Of a stretch of 64,000 nt of DNA, positions 1 to 8,476 are shown piece after piece. The position numbers and the translations under genes were made by a program. Origin of the DNA: Vreelandella nigrificans (GTDB lineage: Bacteria > Pseudomonadota > Gammaproteobacteria > Pseudomonadales > Halomonadaceae); contig NZ_NWUX01000002.1 in the NCBI RefSeq assembly GCF_002374315.1, positions 129,150 through 193,149 of the forward strand, given 5' to 3'. The notes under the pieces are model-generated. The model saw only the letters and a list, made by a program, of their open reading frames with translations, was not told the origin of the DNA and did no database searches. Numbering within the stretch: the stretch's first letter is position 1; each line of letters starts with the position of its first letter.

Positions 1-1461
1 GCGCGGGTCACGCTCGGCGTCGGAAACCCGCGCTGATTCGCCTTGAATGACCCGCTCATGGAGCATCGGGATAGCTGCATCGGTGCGTAAAATGGCCGCT
101 TCAGCATCGATAATTGCCTGGCGGCGAGCGTCACCGGTGGGCTGTGCGGCGGCGTTGGCCAGCGCCTCATCAACGGCAGGGTCGCATAGCTGGGCGATAT
201 TGAAGGAGCCTGCGCAGGCGAAGTCGCTAAACATATAGGCAACGGGGTCGCCGGAATCAAGGACGGTGGCGCGGGAGAGAATAAAGGCGTCAAACTGGCC
301 CGCTAAGGCGTCCGCTTCAATATGGGCGTACTCTCGCACTTCCTGATTAACAGTGAAGCCTGCACGGGTGAGCTGTTGCTCAAGCAGTACGGCGACTTCG
401 GGAAGCTCCGCGCGGTCAGTAAAGGTCGCTAGGGTAATCTCCGCGCCGTTTGGCTCGGTGGGTTCGGTGCGCGGCTCAATCGGCGTGCGGTAATCGCTTG
501 CCCAGGCCAGCGCTGGTCCAAGCAGCCCCTCGGCGATATCGGCGCGGCCTTCGTAAACGGTATTGACGATAGTGGCGCGGTCAACCGCTTCACGTACAGC
601 AGCGCGCAGGCCGGGGTCGGTCATGGGGCCTGATTCGGTATTCAGGTAAAGCGTATTGGTGCGTGGCATGGGCACTTCGTGGACTAGCTCGGGGTCGAGC
701 AGTGCCACTTGGGAGACCGGAATCGCTTCCACTACATCGGCTGCGCCAGTTCTCAAGGCTGCCGCTCGGGCGGTACCATCGGGCACATAGTCGGCATCAA
801 TACCGGCCACCGCGGCAGGCTCGCCCCAGTAGTCGTCATAGCGGTCAAGCTTGGCGCTGGTGGTGCCGTTGATCTCTTTCAGCACAAAGGGGCCGGTACC
901 TGCTTCGATAGGGTTAATGCGGCCATCTTCACCGTAGGCGCTAGCGGCTAGAATCGCTAATTGCGGGCTTGAAAGGCGGTTGGGGATCAGTGGGTCGGCG
1001 CTTTCCGTGTGTACAAGCACCGCGTTATCACCATCGACTTCGATGGTCATGTTCACGCCGTCTAAAATCCTAGGTTTCGGAGCTGCCTGAGTAGCCGCTG
1101 TGAGGGCGTTCACCACGTTTTGGGCAGTTAGCTCGCTGCCATCATGAAACGTCACACCGTCGCGAATCACAAAGCGCCAGGTGTTGGCGTCCAGTTGTTC
1201 CCATTCGGTGGCTAAAAAGGGCTGAGGGTCGCTATTGGCATCCAGGCGAATCAGCGTTTCCGCCATGCTCCAGCGCGACAGTTTAAAAGCATCGTCGGAA
1301 AGCGGTGTTAGCCCTGAGCGCGGTGGCTGAAGCATTGCCACGCTGATACGCTCACCTGATTCGGTGGAGGTAGTGTCGCGCTGCTGATCAAAACAACCGG
1401 CAAGTAGTAGCGGCGTGGCAAGGGCGACGGGTAGCGAAAGGCGAAGCGGGCGGCGAAGCAT
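1..1461 (-). CDS. ABC transporter substrate-binding lipoprotein, nickel/opine/peptide family (partial)
   Basis: The first 487 residues of a family 5 solute-binding protein; the frame is open to the left edge, so the C-terminus lies outside the window (family members are usually 500-540 aa). The N-terminus has a lipoprotein signal with lipobox LAGC near residues 20-23, so it should be anchored in the periplasm. The family core is visible: GVTFHDGSELTAQNVVNAL around residue 105, AGTGPF near 190, and DYWGEP near 210. The start is an ATG preceded by AGGAG at 8 bases. It is the third gene of an operon with two ATPases upstream; the permeases are presumably beyond the edge. Ligand is not readable from sequence: nickel, metal-opine complexes and peptides are all known for this family. 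The Zur-like box at the head of the operon favours a zinc-related ligand, which is inference. Confidence 0.88.
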   Translation of the reverse strand, partial: MLRRPLRLSLPVALATPLLLAGCFDQQRDTTSTESGERISVAMLQPPRSGLTPLSDDAFKLSRWSMAETLIRLDANSDPQPFLATEWEQLDANTWRFVIRDGVTFHDGSELTAQNVVNALTAATQAAPKPRILDGVNMTIEVDGDNAVLVHTESADPLIPNRLSSPQLAILAASAYGEDGRINPIEAGTGPFVLKEINGTTSAKLDRYDDYWGEPAAVAGIDADYVPDGTARAAALRTGAADVVEAIPVSQVALLDPELVHEVPMPRTNTLYLNTESGPMTDPGLRAAVREAVDRATIVNTVYEGRADIAEGLLGPALAWASDYRTPIEPRTEPTEPNGAEITLATFTDRAELPEVAVLLEQQLTRAGFTVNQEVREYAHIEADALAGQFDAFILSRATVLDSGDPVAYMFSDFACAGSFNIAQLCDPAVDEALANAAAQPTGDARRQAIIDAEAAILRTDAAIPMLHERVIQGESARVSDAERDPR

Positions 1462-1595
1462 CGTAACGACTCCTAAGTATAAAAGTTAACGAGTAAAAGG
1501 GATAAGCAACGGCGTAACCGTGGGGTTAACCAGTGTTCAAATGCTGTATTGAGCGAATAGGTTGAGAAAGCCACGGTGGGTAAATCACGAATCTT

Positions 1596-2453
1596 TTATA
1601 AAAGCGCTCCAACTTCCGCTGCATTGCAGCTGGGAAGAGCACATGTGGGCAATTGTGTGACCGCGTTGATTAACGCCAGCGTTATTGGGTGTTGGGGGTT
1701 GCGCCATAGCGAGGCCGTTGGTTGGTCTTCCACAATGTTGCCGTCATCCATCACTAAGGTACGTTGGCAGAGTTTGGTGACTACCGATAAATCGTGCGAG
1801 ACCATCAGTAATCCGGTACCGCTTTCATCGCAAAGTTGCTTGAGTACGCTGATGACCTGAGCACGAACCGGTAGATCAAGGCCGCTGAGCGGTTCATCGG
1901 CCAACAAAAAGCGCGGGCGGGTAGCAATTGCGCGGGCAATAGCCACCCGCTGGGCCTGGCCACCTGAAAGTTCATGGGGATGACGGTCCAAAAACTGAGC
2001 ATCCAATCCAACCTGCTCCAGTGCTTCCCGTGCACGCTCTTCAGGATTACAGTCGACGCGTAGCCGGATAAGTGGCTCTGCCACCAAGGCGCGAACGCTC
2101 ATCCGTGGGTCAAGGGATGAGACAGGGTCTTGGGGAATATACTGAACCGCCTGGCGGTACCATCTGAGTTTGGCCGTGGAAGCAGGGCGTACGTCTCTTT
2201 GCTGGCAGGTAATTGTCCCTGAGTCCGGCGCTTCAATCGCCAATAGCGAGCGCAGTAGCGTGGTTTTACCCGAGCCGGATAAGCCGACTAGTCCTACTCG
2301 CTCGCCGGGATAAAGCGTCAGGTCGATATTGTTCATGACCTGCTTACGCTCACCCGCTCGCCAAAATACCTCGCGGGGTAGGGAGACGCTCTTGTTCAAC
2401 CCGCGCGCCGAAAGAAACGCTTCTCTAGCGTCGGACAGTATTGGGCTTTGCAT
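1596..2453 (-). CDS. ABC transporter ATP-binding protein, NikE/CntF-like
   Basis: A 285-residue cytoplasmic ATPase that would energise the importer whose binding protein follows 134 bases downstream. Walker A GLSGSGKTT is at residues 57-65, the Q-loop at about 106-110, the signature LSGGQ at 162-166, and Walker B with catalytic glutamate (LLADE) at 183-187, so the nucleotide site is complete. It lacks the C-terminal cysteine-containing extension found on Opp/Dpp ATPases (compare the protein at 8477-9478), which points to the Nik/Cnt branch rather than a true dipeptide system. It begins directly after the stop codon of the partner ATPase, so the two are translationally linked. The exact substrate is unknown. 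Confidence 0.9.
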   Translation of the reverse strand: MQSPILSDAREAFLSARGLNKSVSLPREVFWRAGERKQVMNNIDLTLYPGERVGLVGLSGSGKTTLLRSLLAIEAPDSGTITCQQRDVRPASTAKLRWYRQAVQYIPQDPVSSLDPRMSVRALVAEPLIRLRVDCNPEERAREALEQVGLDAQFLDRHPHELSGGQAQRVAIARAIATRPRFLLADEPLSGLDLPVRAQVISVLKQLCDESGTGLLMVSHDLSVVTKLCQRTLVMDDGNIVEDQPTASLWRNPQHPITLALINAVTQLPTCALPSCNAAEVGALL

Positions 2454-3284
2454 CTAGGCGCTCTTTCGATAGTCGATGGATGCAAAGGAGTCAGCAGCGT
2501 TTAGCTTAGAGGGCTGCACGCTATGTGCGGCGGCGACCAGCTCCTGGGTAAAGGGATGCTGAGGAGAGGTAATCAGCGTATCTAAATCACCGCTTTCGAT
2601 CATTACGCCGCGCTCAATAATCACCGCCCGCTGGCATAGCTGAGAGGCTGCGTGAAGGTCGTGGGTAATAAACAGCATAGCGGTGCCCGAGGTGCCAGTA
2701 TGTTCGCGTAACGCGCCCAGTACCTGGGCTTGAGTGACCACATCTAGAGCGGTAGTTGGTTCATCTGCGACCATCAACGATGTCTTGCACGCCATGGCCA
2801 GGGCAATACAGACCCGTTGGCGCTGGCCGCCGGAAAGCTCAGCGGGAGTGCGCTTTATTAACCGCTGTGGGTCAGGCAAGCCCATGGCTGCTAACAGCGA
2901 CACAGCTGCATGCGTTGCGGCTTTGCGCGACAGACCATGGTGGCGTGAAAAAGGCTCGCGCAACTGCGCGCCAATAGAGACGAGTGGGTTAAGGGCTGAG
3001 AGCGAGTCTTGAAATACCATTGAGACGCGGGTATCAGCACGTCGCCGTGCAGCGGGTATCGCTATGGCCTCTTGGCCCTGGATACGAATGCTGCCTGATA
3101 CCTGGGCATTCGGTGGCAAAAGCCCGAGTACCGCCTTGGCTGTGAACGATTTGCCCGAACCTGATGCGCCTAACAGGCAGGCACGCTCACCGGGCATGAC
3201 ATCGAAGGAGAGCCCATCAACGACCTGCTGACGGCCAATTTGAATGCATAAGTCACGCACGGATAACACGGGTTCACTGCACAT
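2454..3284 (-). CDS. ABC transporter ATP-binding protein, NikD/CntD-like
   Basis: First gene of the importer operon, 276 aa from the chosen start. Walker A GASGSGKS lies near residue 40, the signature LSGGQRQR near 145 and Walker B with VADEP near 170. Like its partner it has no Opp/Dpp-type cysteine tail. The open frame extends upstream to a TTG at 3323 and an ATG at 3293, but the ATG at 3284 is preceded by CAAGAG at a proper Shine-Dalgarno distance and gives the usual MCSEPVLSVRDL beginning. The choice matters because a Zur-like palindrome at 3325-3339 then sits about 40 bases upstream of the start. Expression is predicted to rise under zinc starvation; this is inference from the operator. 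Confidence 0.88.
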   Translation of the reverse strand: MCSEPVLSVRDLCIQIGRQQVVDGLSFDVMPGERACLLGASGSGKSFTAKAVLGLLPPNAQVSGSIRIQGQEAIAIPAARRRADTRVSMVFQDSLSALNPLVSIGAQLREPFSRHHGLSRKAATHAAVSLLAAMGLPDPQRLIKRTPAELSGGQRQRVCIALAMACKTSLMVADEPTTALDVVTQAQVLGALREHTGTSGTAMLFITHDLHAASQLCQRAVIIERGVMIESGDLDTLITSPQHPFTQELVAAAHSVQPSKLNAADSFASIDYRKSA

Positions 3285-3324
3285 TGACAACATCTCTTGC
3301 TGAGTCAATTCAATCGCACACAAT

Positions 3325-3339
3325 CGTTATGATATAACG
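3325..3339 (-). promoter_or_regulatory. Zur-like operator upstream of the ABC importer
   Basis: The + strand reads CGTTATGATATAACG, a perfect 6+6 palindrome around a 3-base centre. Read on the minus strand the core GTTATATCATAAC differs at one position from the gammaproteobacterial Zur core GTTATANTATAAC. It lies directly upstream of the first ATPase gene. The comparison uses the remembered consensus; no matrix scan was possible. Confidence 0.65.
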
Positions 3340-3416
3340 TTTATGTGCAAGGCAGCAATGTCGATGTCAGCACAAGACGGGAAATGCAGGCGGTTAAACA
3401 GGTGATTAACAGGTAT

Positions 3417-3444
3417 AAAAAAAGCGCCGAACAGTTCGGCGCTT
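3417..3444 (-). terminator. Rho-independent terminator of cstA
   Basis: On the minus strand the stem GCGCCGAA/TTCGGCGC (extended by AA/TT, 3-base loop) is followed by seven T residues. It lies about 40 bases beyond the cstA stop, and also insulates cstA from the ABC operon beyond. Confidence 0.85.
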
Positions 3445-3453
3445 AAATAGCAA

Positions 3454-3475
3454 CCAGGCAGCGTATGCTGCCTGG
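3454..3475 (-). other. Second hairpin in the cstA 3' region
   Basis: CCAGGCAGC and GCTGCCTGG form a perfect 9-bp stem with a 4-base loop between the cstA stop and the terminator at 3417-3444. It has no T-run of its own, so it more likely protects the mRNA 3' end or assists termination. Confidence 0.6.
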
Positions 3476-3484
3476 CGGGGAGAG

Positions 3485-4972
3485 TTATTTACTGACGGTA
3501 GCGAGGCCTTCGTTCCCCGTGCTAGCCGTATGATTTGTGTTGAAGTGCTCTGCGGGCTCGTCAACCGCAAAGGTTGTGCGGCTCAAGCGGCGTACACGCT
3601 TCATAAACAGTGCGATACATACTAGCGTTCCCAGCGCAGCCACCACATAGCTTAAGTGCATCGGCAGACCAAAACCGATCGGTGCGTAAGCTAAGTAGGT
3701 AAAGGTTGCCATGGTCATAAAAGTGGCTGGGATAGAGGTAATCCAGTGCGGCTTACGCGACAGCACTAAGTACATGGTACCTACCCACAGTGCGATGACC
3801 GCGGTAGTTTGGTTGGCCCAGGAGAAGTAGCGCCACAGCAGCGTGAAGTCCATATGGGTAAGTGCGTAGGACACCACAAATAGCGGCAGTGCGACCATGA
3901 TGCGCTTAATGATCGGCTTTTGATCGATCTTAATATAGTCGGCGATAATCATCCGCGCACTGCGGAAAGCCGTGTCGCCAGAGGTGATTGGCAGCACAAT
4001 AACGCCTAGCACTGCCAGCGTTCCGCCAATCGCACCCAGCATGGTGATGGAAACTTCGCTTACCACCGCTGCGGGGCCACCAGTAGCCAGTACGGCAGAA
4101 AGTGATTGGTCGCCATAGAACAGACTCATGGCGGCAGCTGCCCAGATCATGGCGATGATGCCTTCGGTAATCATCATGCCGTAGAAAATTTTGCGGCCAT
4201 TGGTTTCATTTTTAGTGGTGCGCGAAATGATCGGTGTCTGGGTGGCGTGGAAGCCGGAAAGCGCGCCGCAGGAGATGGTTAAAAATAGCAGCGGAAATAG
4301 GGGGGCGTTATCCGGGTGCATGTTCTCAAATGAGAGTTCAGGAATTGGCGCGCCTGTTACTATCATGCCAATACCGATGCCCGCGGCACTAAACAGCAGC
4401 AGCGCACCGAAGTAGGGATAGATACGGCCAATGACCTTATCGATCGGCAGCAGCGTGGCGATCAGATAGTAAATAAAGATAGCGACAATAATCAGCGTCA
4501 ATGACAGAGACGTCATGTTGGATAACAACGCCGCTGGTGACGTGACAAACACGGTGCCGACTAACAGCAGCAGCAGAATCGCAAAACCGTTGACCACATG
4601 CTTCATCGCTTTGCCCAGAAACTTGCCCGCCAACTGGGGTAAATGGGCACCATGGTTGCGAATTGAGATCATTCCGGTTAGGTAGTCATGCACGGCACCG
4701 GCGAAAATACAGCCAATCACAATCCATACAAAGGCTACTGGACCATATAGCGCGCCAAGAATGGGGCCGAAAATCGGACCCACACCCGCAATATTGAGTA
4801 GCTGAATAAGTGAATTGCGTGTGGTGTTCATCGGCACATAGTCGATGTTGTCACGCATGCTGAAGGCGGGGGTCTGACGTTTGCGGTCAGCCACAAACAC
4901 ACGTTCAACGAACTTCCCGTAGGTAAAGTAACCCACGATCAGCAGCAGGATCGATACAATAAAGGTAATCAT
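3485..4972 (-). CDS. cstA: CstA family carbon-starvation carrier (short form)
   Basis: A 495-residue polytopic inner-membrane protein of the CstA family, whose characterised members carry pyruvate or peptides. The family signature is plain in the first 150 residues: the NTTRNSLIQLLNIAGVGPIF and FGPILGALYGP segments and GAVHDYLTGM. A dozen or more hydrophobic segments follow. It is about 200 residues shorter than enterobacterial CstA/BtsT (around 700 aa) and matches the short type common in many bacteria. The single ATG at 4972 has only a weak ribosome site. It appears monocistronic, bounded by a terminator at 3417-3444. Substrate specificity (pyruvate or peptides) cannot be decided here; proximity to a peptide operon is only suggestive. 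Confidence 0.85.
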   Translation of the reverse strand: MITFIVSILLLIVGYFTYGKFVERVFVADRKRQTPAFSMRDNIDYVPMNTTRNSLIQLLNIAGVGPIFGPILGALYGPVAFVWIVIGCIFAGAVHDYLTGMISIRNHGAHLPQLAGKFLGKAMKHVVNGFAILLLLLVGTVFVTSPAALLSNMTSLSLTLIIVAIFIYYLIATLLPIDKVIGRIYPYFGALLLFSAAGIGIGMIVTGAPIPELSFENMHPDNAPLFPLLFLTISCGALSGFHATQTPIISRTTKNETNGRKIFYGMMITEGIIAMIWAAAAMSLFYGDQSLSAVLATGGPAAVVSEVSITMLGAIGGTLAVLGVIVLPITSGDTAFRSARMIIADYIKIDQKPIIKRIMVALPLFVVSYALTHMDFTLLWRYFSWANQTTAVIALWVGTMYLVLSRKPHWITSIPATFMTMATFTYLAYAPIGFGLPMHLSYVVAALGTLVCIALFMKRVRRLSRTTFAVDEPAEHFNTNHTASTGNEGLATVSK

Positions 4973-5023
4973 CTAAGGTACCCAGAGCTGTGAGGAGTAA
5001 TTGCCGGTAATGGCGAGGAGCAT

Positions 5024-5037
5024 ACAAGCGTGCTTGT
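5024..5037. promoter_or_regulatory. Short palindrome upstream of cstA
   Basis: ACAAGC-GT-GCTTGT is a perfect 6+6 inverted repeat about 50 bases upstream of the cstA start, in the region expected to hold its promoter. A regulator binding site is possible; nothing identifies the protein. Confidence 0.3.
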
Positions 5038-5122
5038 GGCACACAAGTAGGTACTTTTTCAGCCGGGATGAATGTACCGACAAGTGTTATAAAATCACAG
5101 TTAGACTTTAGTGGGTTGCTAA

Positions 5123-5152
5123 TAAAAAATGGGCAGCCAAGAGGCCGCCCAC
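5123..5152 (-). terminator. Terminator downstream of sodC
   Basis: On the minus strand GGGCGGCC pairs with GGCTGCCC (one G-U pair, TCTT loop) followed by ATTTTTTATT. It lies about 65 bases after the sodC stop. Confidence 0.8.
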
Positions 5153-5217
5153 TTTATAGTTTGGAACTTCATCTGTTTTGCAATTTCACTCTTCGCTTAA
5201 AACTTCCTAATTTATAC

Positions 5218-5751
5218 TTAAGATTCAACAACACCACAGGCCATACGACCACCGCCGCCGCCTAGGTGTGGCTCATCTGAATATGTATCGCCGCCTTCAT
5301 GAATCATCAAGCTACGACCTGGCATATCTTCCATGCCCAGGCGTGGTGCCAAAACCGGCAGGTTAGCTTCGCCATCATCATTTACGGTAAGCACTGGTAG
5401 GTCGCCCAGGTGGCCGTCACCGTAGGGTCCTTGGTGGGTGCCGGTTTCTTCTGGATCATAGTGACCGCCTGCGGCCTGGGCAGCGGTCATTTCGCCATCT
5501 TCGTTCTCGGCGGGATCACAGCTCGCATTCTCATGGACATGAAATCCGTAAACACCGGGCTCAAGATCCGTTAGTGAGGGGGTTAGCAACAAGCCATGCT
5601 CGGTGCTTTCTAATGAAACGGTGCCTATTGATTCCTCGATCCCTTCAGCGCTGACTTTATGCATCTCTACATCAAGGGTTTCATTGGCCTGTGCTGCGGC
5701 ACTGACAAGTAGCGAGGCGGCAATAACGGTAAGTGACGTTGAATAGCGCAT
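5218..5751 (-). CDS. sodC: Periplasmic superoxide dismutase [Cu-Zn]
   Basis: A 177-residue precursor with a Sec signal peptide (about 22 residues ending AAAQA) that dismutates superoxide in the periplasm. Metal ligands are present in order: FHVHENASCDP (two copper histidines and the first disulfide cysteine), AGGHYDP with the bridging histidine, GPYGDGHLGDLP, then SLMIHEGGD and the final MACGVV with the second cysteine. Length is typical of bacterial SodC. It ends with its own terminator and is probably monocistronic. It starts at the ATG at 5751 and carries no obvious operator. It is a copper and zinc enzyme, so it may sit physiologically beside the zinc systems of this window, but no Zur-like box was seen in front of it. 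Confidence 0.95.
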   Translation of the reverse strand: MRYSTSLTVIAASLLVSAAAQANETLDVEMHKVSAEGIEESIGTVSLESTEHGLLLTPSLTDLEPGVYGFHVHENASCDPAENEDGEMTAAQAAGGHYDPEETGTHQGPYGDGHLGDLPVLTVNDDGEANLPVLAPRLGMEDMPGRSLMIHEGGDTYSDEPHLGGGGGRMACGVVES

Positions 5752-5880
5752 TGTGATGCTCTCCCGAATCCATGGAAGTAGTGTAAAAGTACTGCTTATT
5801 TAAAGTAGCCGCCGAACCGTCACTTTGCCACCGCCAGCCTAAGAGCAGACCTAGTGTTTGATAAAGGCAATCTTGTTCAT

Positions 5881-7032
5881 TCAATCTTTTAAGCTTAACA
5901 AGGTAGCAGCAAGTGCTTGAGTGCGTGGCACCAGTGTATCGAGTAAGCAGTACTCCTCATCAGTATGCATTTTTGCGCCTACTGGGCCGAGTCCACATAA
6001 GGTGGGGATGCCTAAGCTGGCCGTCCAACCCGCGTCAGAGCAGCCACCGGTGAATTCGCCATCAACATCAAAACCGATGGCCTTAGCCTGGGCCTGATAA
6101 AGCTCAAATAGCGCACTGCTCATACGCTCTTCGAGAGGGTAGAACTCCGATGTTTGCTTGATGGTTGCCACAGTGCCGGGAAGGTCGGGTTCGGCGATTA
6201 TCGCCTCAATGGTTTGATAAAGCTGGTCACGCTGCGCGGTGGTCACAAAGCGAACATCCAGCTGTGCAGACGCGGAAGGCGCGACGGTATTGCGTGATAC
6301 GCCGCCGGTGATGGTGCCCACATTGGTGGTGATGCCTGTATTGTAATCGGTCAAAGCATGCAGCTTGATGATTTTTCTGGCGAGAGCTTCGATCGCGCTG
6401 GCGCCATCGGCATGGCTAACGCCGGCGTGGGCGGCTTTGCCAGTGACCTCAATTAAAAAGCCGGCGCCTCCTTTACGCCCTGTCACCACATTGCCGCTGA
6501 CCCGCCCAGGTTCGACATTCAAAACGGCCTGGGCGCCCTGGGCGGCGGCTTCAATAAAGGCTCGTCCATCTGGTGAGCCTATCTCTTCATCAGCGGTAAA
6601 CAGTGCACGAACAGGCAGTGGGCAGTTGGGAAATCGGCTTAATGCGCGTAGCACAAAGCAGTTCATTACCAAGCCGCTTTTCATATCAGCAACGCCAGGG
6701 CCAAAGCCGGTGTTGTCTTTTTGGGTATAGCCTCGGCTAGCCACTGTTCCGGTCGGGAAAACCGTATCCCGGTGGCCCATTATTAGCGCATGGCTTTGGT
6801 TAGCTCCCCCCAGTTGTGCCTCTAAAATATCGCCTGAGTTGGGGCGCAGGTGGCGGATAACGGTGATGCCATCCTGCTCGAGCCACTGGGTAATAAGATC
6901 AGCAACCGCATCCGTACCCGCTTTGTCGTAGCTGTTGGAATCGATATTGACCAGGGCCTCCAAGCAGTCAACCATCTCCTGCTGTTGCCCCTCTAGCCAA
7001 TGACAGACTTGTTGTATTAGTGGGCCTTGCAT
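5881..7032 (-). CDS. M20 family metallopeptidase, carboxypeptidase G2/ArgE-like
   Basis: A 383-residue zinc-dependent amidohydrolase, probably cytoplasmic (no signal peptide). The catalytic M20 landmarks are in place: MGHRDTVF (first zinc histidine and nearby aspartate), GPGVADMKSG (bridging aspartate), TADEEIGSPDG (general-base glutamate pair) and a C-terminal GPVGAKMHTDEE histidine. A dimerisation domain occupies roughly residues 180-290. It is closest in style to glutamate carboxypeptidase (CPG2). It overlaps the preceding M20 gene by 16 bases and closes the peptide-uptake operon, so it probably releases C-terminal amino acids from imported peptides. The exact substrate is unknown. Confidence 0.85.
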   Translation of the reverse strand: MQGPLIQQVCHWLEGQQQEMVDCLEALVNIDSNSYDKAGTDAVADLITQWLEQDGITVIRHLRPNSGDILEAQLGGANQSHALIMGHRDTVFPTGTVASRGYTQKDNTGFGPGVADMKSGLVMNCFVLRALSRFPNCPLPVRALFTADEEIGSPDGRAFIEAAAQGAQAVLNVEPGRVSGNVVTGRKGGAGFLIEVTGKAAHAGVSHADGASAIEALARKIIKLHALTDYNTGITTNVGTITGGVSRNTVAPSASAQLDVRFVTTAQRDQLYQTIEAIIAEPDLPGTVATIKQTSEFYPLEERMSSALFELYQAQAKAIGFDVDGEFTGGCSDAGWTASLGIPTLCGLGPVGAKMHTDEEYCLLDTLVPRTQALAATLLSLKD

Positions 7033-8438
7033 GAGGCTCGCTCCTTGTTAATTTCTGTTCCCTGAGTAGTAAGATCCCAAAATAGTCCTGCCATTAATAT
7101 AAGTGCTTCCGAAGCAATACTCCCCAGTAGGTGTTCGTCAGGGGCATGCTGCGAGCAGGAGGGGTAAGAGTGGGGAACCCATAGTGTCGGTAAGCCCAGC
7201 GTTTCGGCAAATACATCATTGGGTAACGAGCCTCCCAGGTTAGGCAATAATGTGGGCGTTTTATTGGTCGAAAGCTGTATTGAAGCTAATGCCCAGGTCA
7301 CCCAGGGGTCTTCAGGATCAAGCCGGGTTGCGGCCATTTGCGACATGCGCGCCGTGCTTACCTCGATATCGCTATAGCCGTGTTGATCCAGGTGATGGCG
7401 CAAGTGGGCAAGAAAGTTATCCTGGTCGCTACCGACCACGTAGCGTAACTGGCAATGGGCGTAAGCGTGGGGTGGAATCGCATTGGCTGGAGCGTCAGGG
7501 TTGCCTGCTTTCATGGCGAGCACCTCGAGCGTATTCCAGCCAAACAGCCGCTCAGCGGGGGATAACCCAGGCTCCCCCCAGTCGGTTTCGATGGCGGGGG
7601 CGTTGTCTCCGATGCCGACCTTGAGGGAGGCAAGAGCATGCCGTACGGCATCAGGAATAGGCGCAGGGCGTAGCCCCTGTATCTGAATCACACCGTTGGC
7701 ATCTACCAGTGTGCTTAGGGCATTGGCCAAGCGTACCGCTGGATTTTTTAGTACCCCACCCCAGTTGCCAGAGTGGTGGGCGCCTTCCCGGGCCTGAAGT
7801 TTAAGGTCGAAATTGAATGACCCCCGTGAACCTAAAAACAGGGTGGGTGAGTCGGCGTTTAAGCGGGGGCCATCCGAAGCAATAAATACATCGGCTGCTA
7901 AACGCTCGCGGTAGCGGTGGCAGATCTCTTTTAAGCCAGGGGAGCCGGTTTCTTCACCCATTTCCAATACCAGCTTAACGTTATAACCCAGGCGCCCACC
8001 GCTAGCTTTTAACACACAGCCCAGCGCGGCTAAATTGATGGTGTGTTGGCCTTTGTTGTCAGCGGTGCCGCGTCCATACCAGCGATCCCCCTGCTGGGTA
8101 ATCTGCCAAGGCGACAGCCCTTCGGCCCACTGGTCGTCATAACCGCGTATTACATCACCATGGCCGTAGGTTAATACGCTGAAGGTGGCCTCTGGCTCAA
8201 CTCTTTCCGCGATAAGAAAGGGTCCAAAACCTGCCACTGGATTATCGATAATTTCCCATGTAAAACCGAGCTGTTCAATGTCAGGGATGATGTGTTGAGT
8301 CAGATAACTGCGCAGTTCCTTTAGCCGATCGGGTTCCTGGCTTTCGCTGCGGTTGGCGATGCGTGGTGCAAGCTGAGCATAAAACTCACCGCTGTCAAAA
8401 TAGGCTTTGGCATTGTCCAGGGCGTGTTGGCGCGACAT
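7017..8438 (-). CDS. M20 family metallopeptidase (dipeptidase type)
   Basis: A 473-residue M20 peptidase of the longer dipeptidase/carnosinase-like type. Motifs in order: TYGHGDVIRG with the first zinc histidine, GRGTADNKGQ with the bridging aspartate, EMGEETGSPG with the catalytic glutamates, and a late VPHSYPSCSQHAPDE histidine. There is no signal peptide. It follows the ATPase gene by 38 bases and overlaps the next M20 gene, so uptake and hydrolysis of peptides are coded in one operon. Its motifs differ from those of its neighbour (HGDV versus HRDT), so the two are not recent duplicates and likely split the substrate range. Confidence 0.85.
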   Translation of the reverse strand: MSRQHALDNAKAYFDSGEFYAQLAPRIANRSESQEPDRLKELRSYLTQHIIPDIEQLGFTWEIIDNPVAGFGPFLIAERVEPEATFSVLTYGHGDVIRGYDDQWAEGLSPWQITQQGDRWYGRGTADNKGQHTINLAALGCVLKASGGRLGYNVKLVLEMGEETGSPGLKEICHRYRERLAADVFIASDGPRLNADSPTLFLGSRGSFNFDLKLQAREGAHHSGNWGGVLKNPAVRLANALSTLVDANGVIQIQGLRPAPIPDAVRHALASLKVGIGDNAPAIETDWGEPGLSPAERLFGWNTLEVLAMKAGNPDAPANAIPPHAYAHCQLRYVVGSDQDNFLAHLRHHLDQHGYSDIEVSTARMSQMAATRLDPEDPWVTWALASIQLSTNKTPTLLPNLGGSLPNDVFAETLGLPTLWVPHSYPSCSQHAPDEHLLGSIASEALILMAGLFWDLTTQGTEINKERASCKAH

Positions 8439-8476
8439 AAATATTCCTTTTGACGTTAGGTGTTGGTTAACCTTAT

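Noticed and set aside
3285..3323. Upstream TTG (3323) and ATG (3293) starts for the first ATPase
   Set aside because: They lack ribosome sites, and the ATG at 3284 has CAAGAG at a suitable distance and the family-like N-terminus.
3485..4972. Full-length CstA truncated by mutation
   Set aside because: The frame is intact and the length fits the short CstA type found in many bacteria, so it is not a truncated gene.
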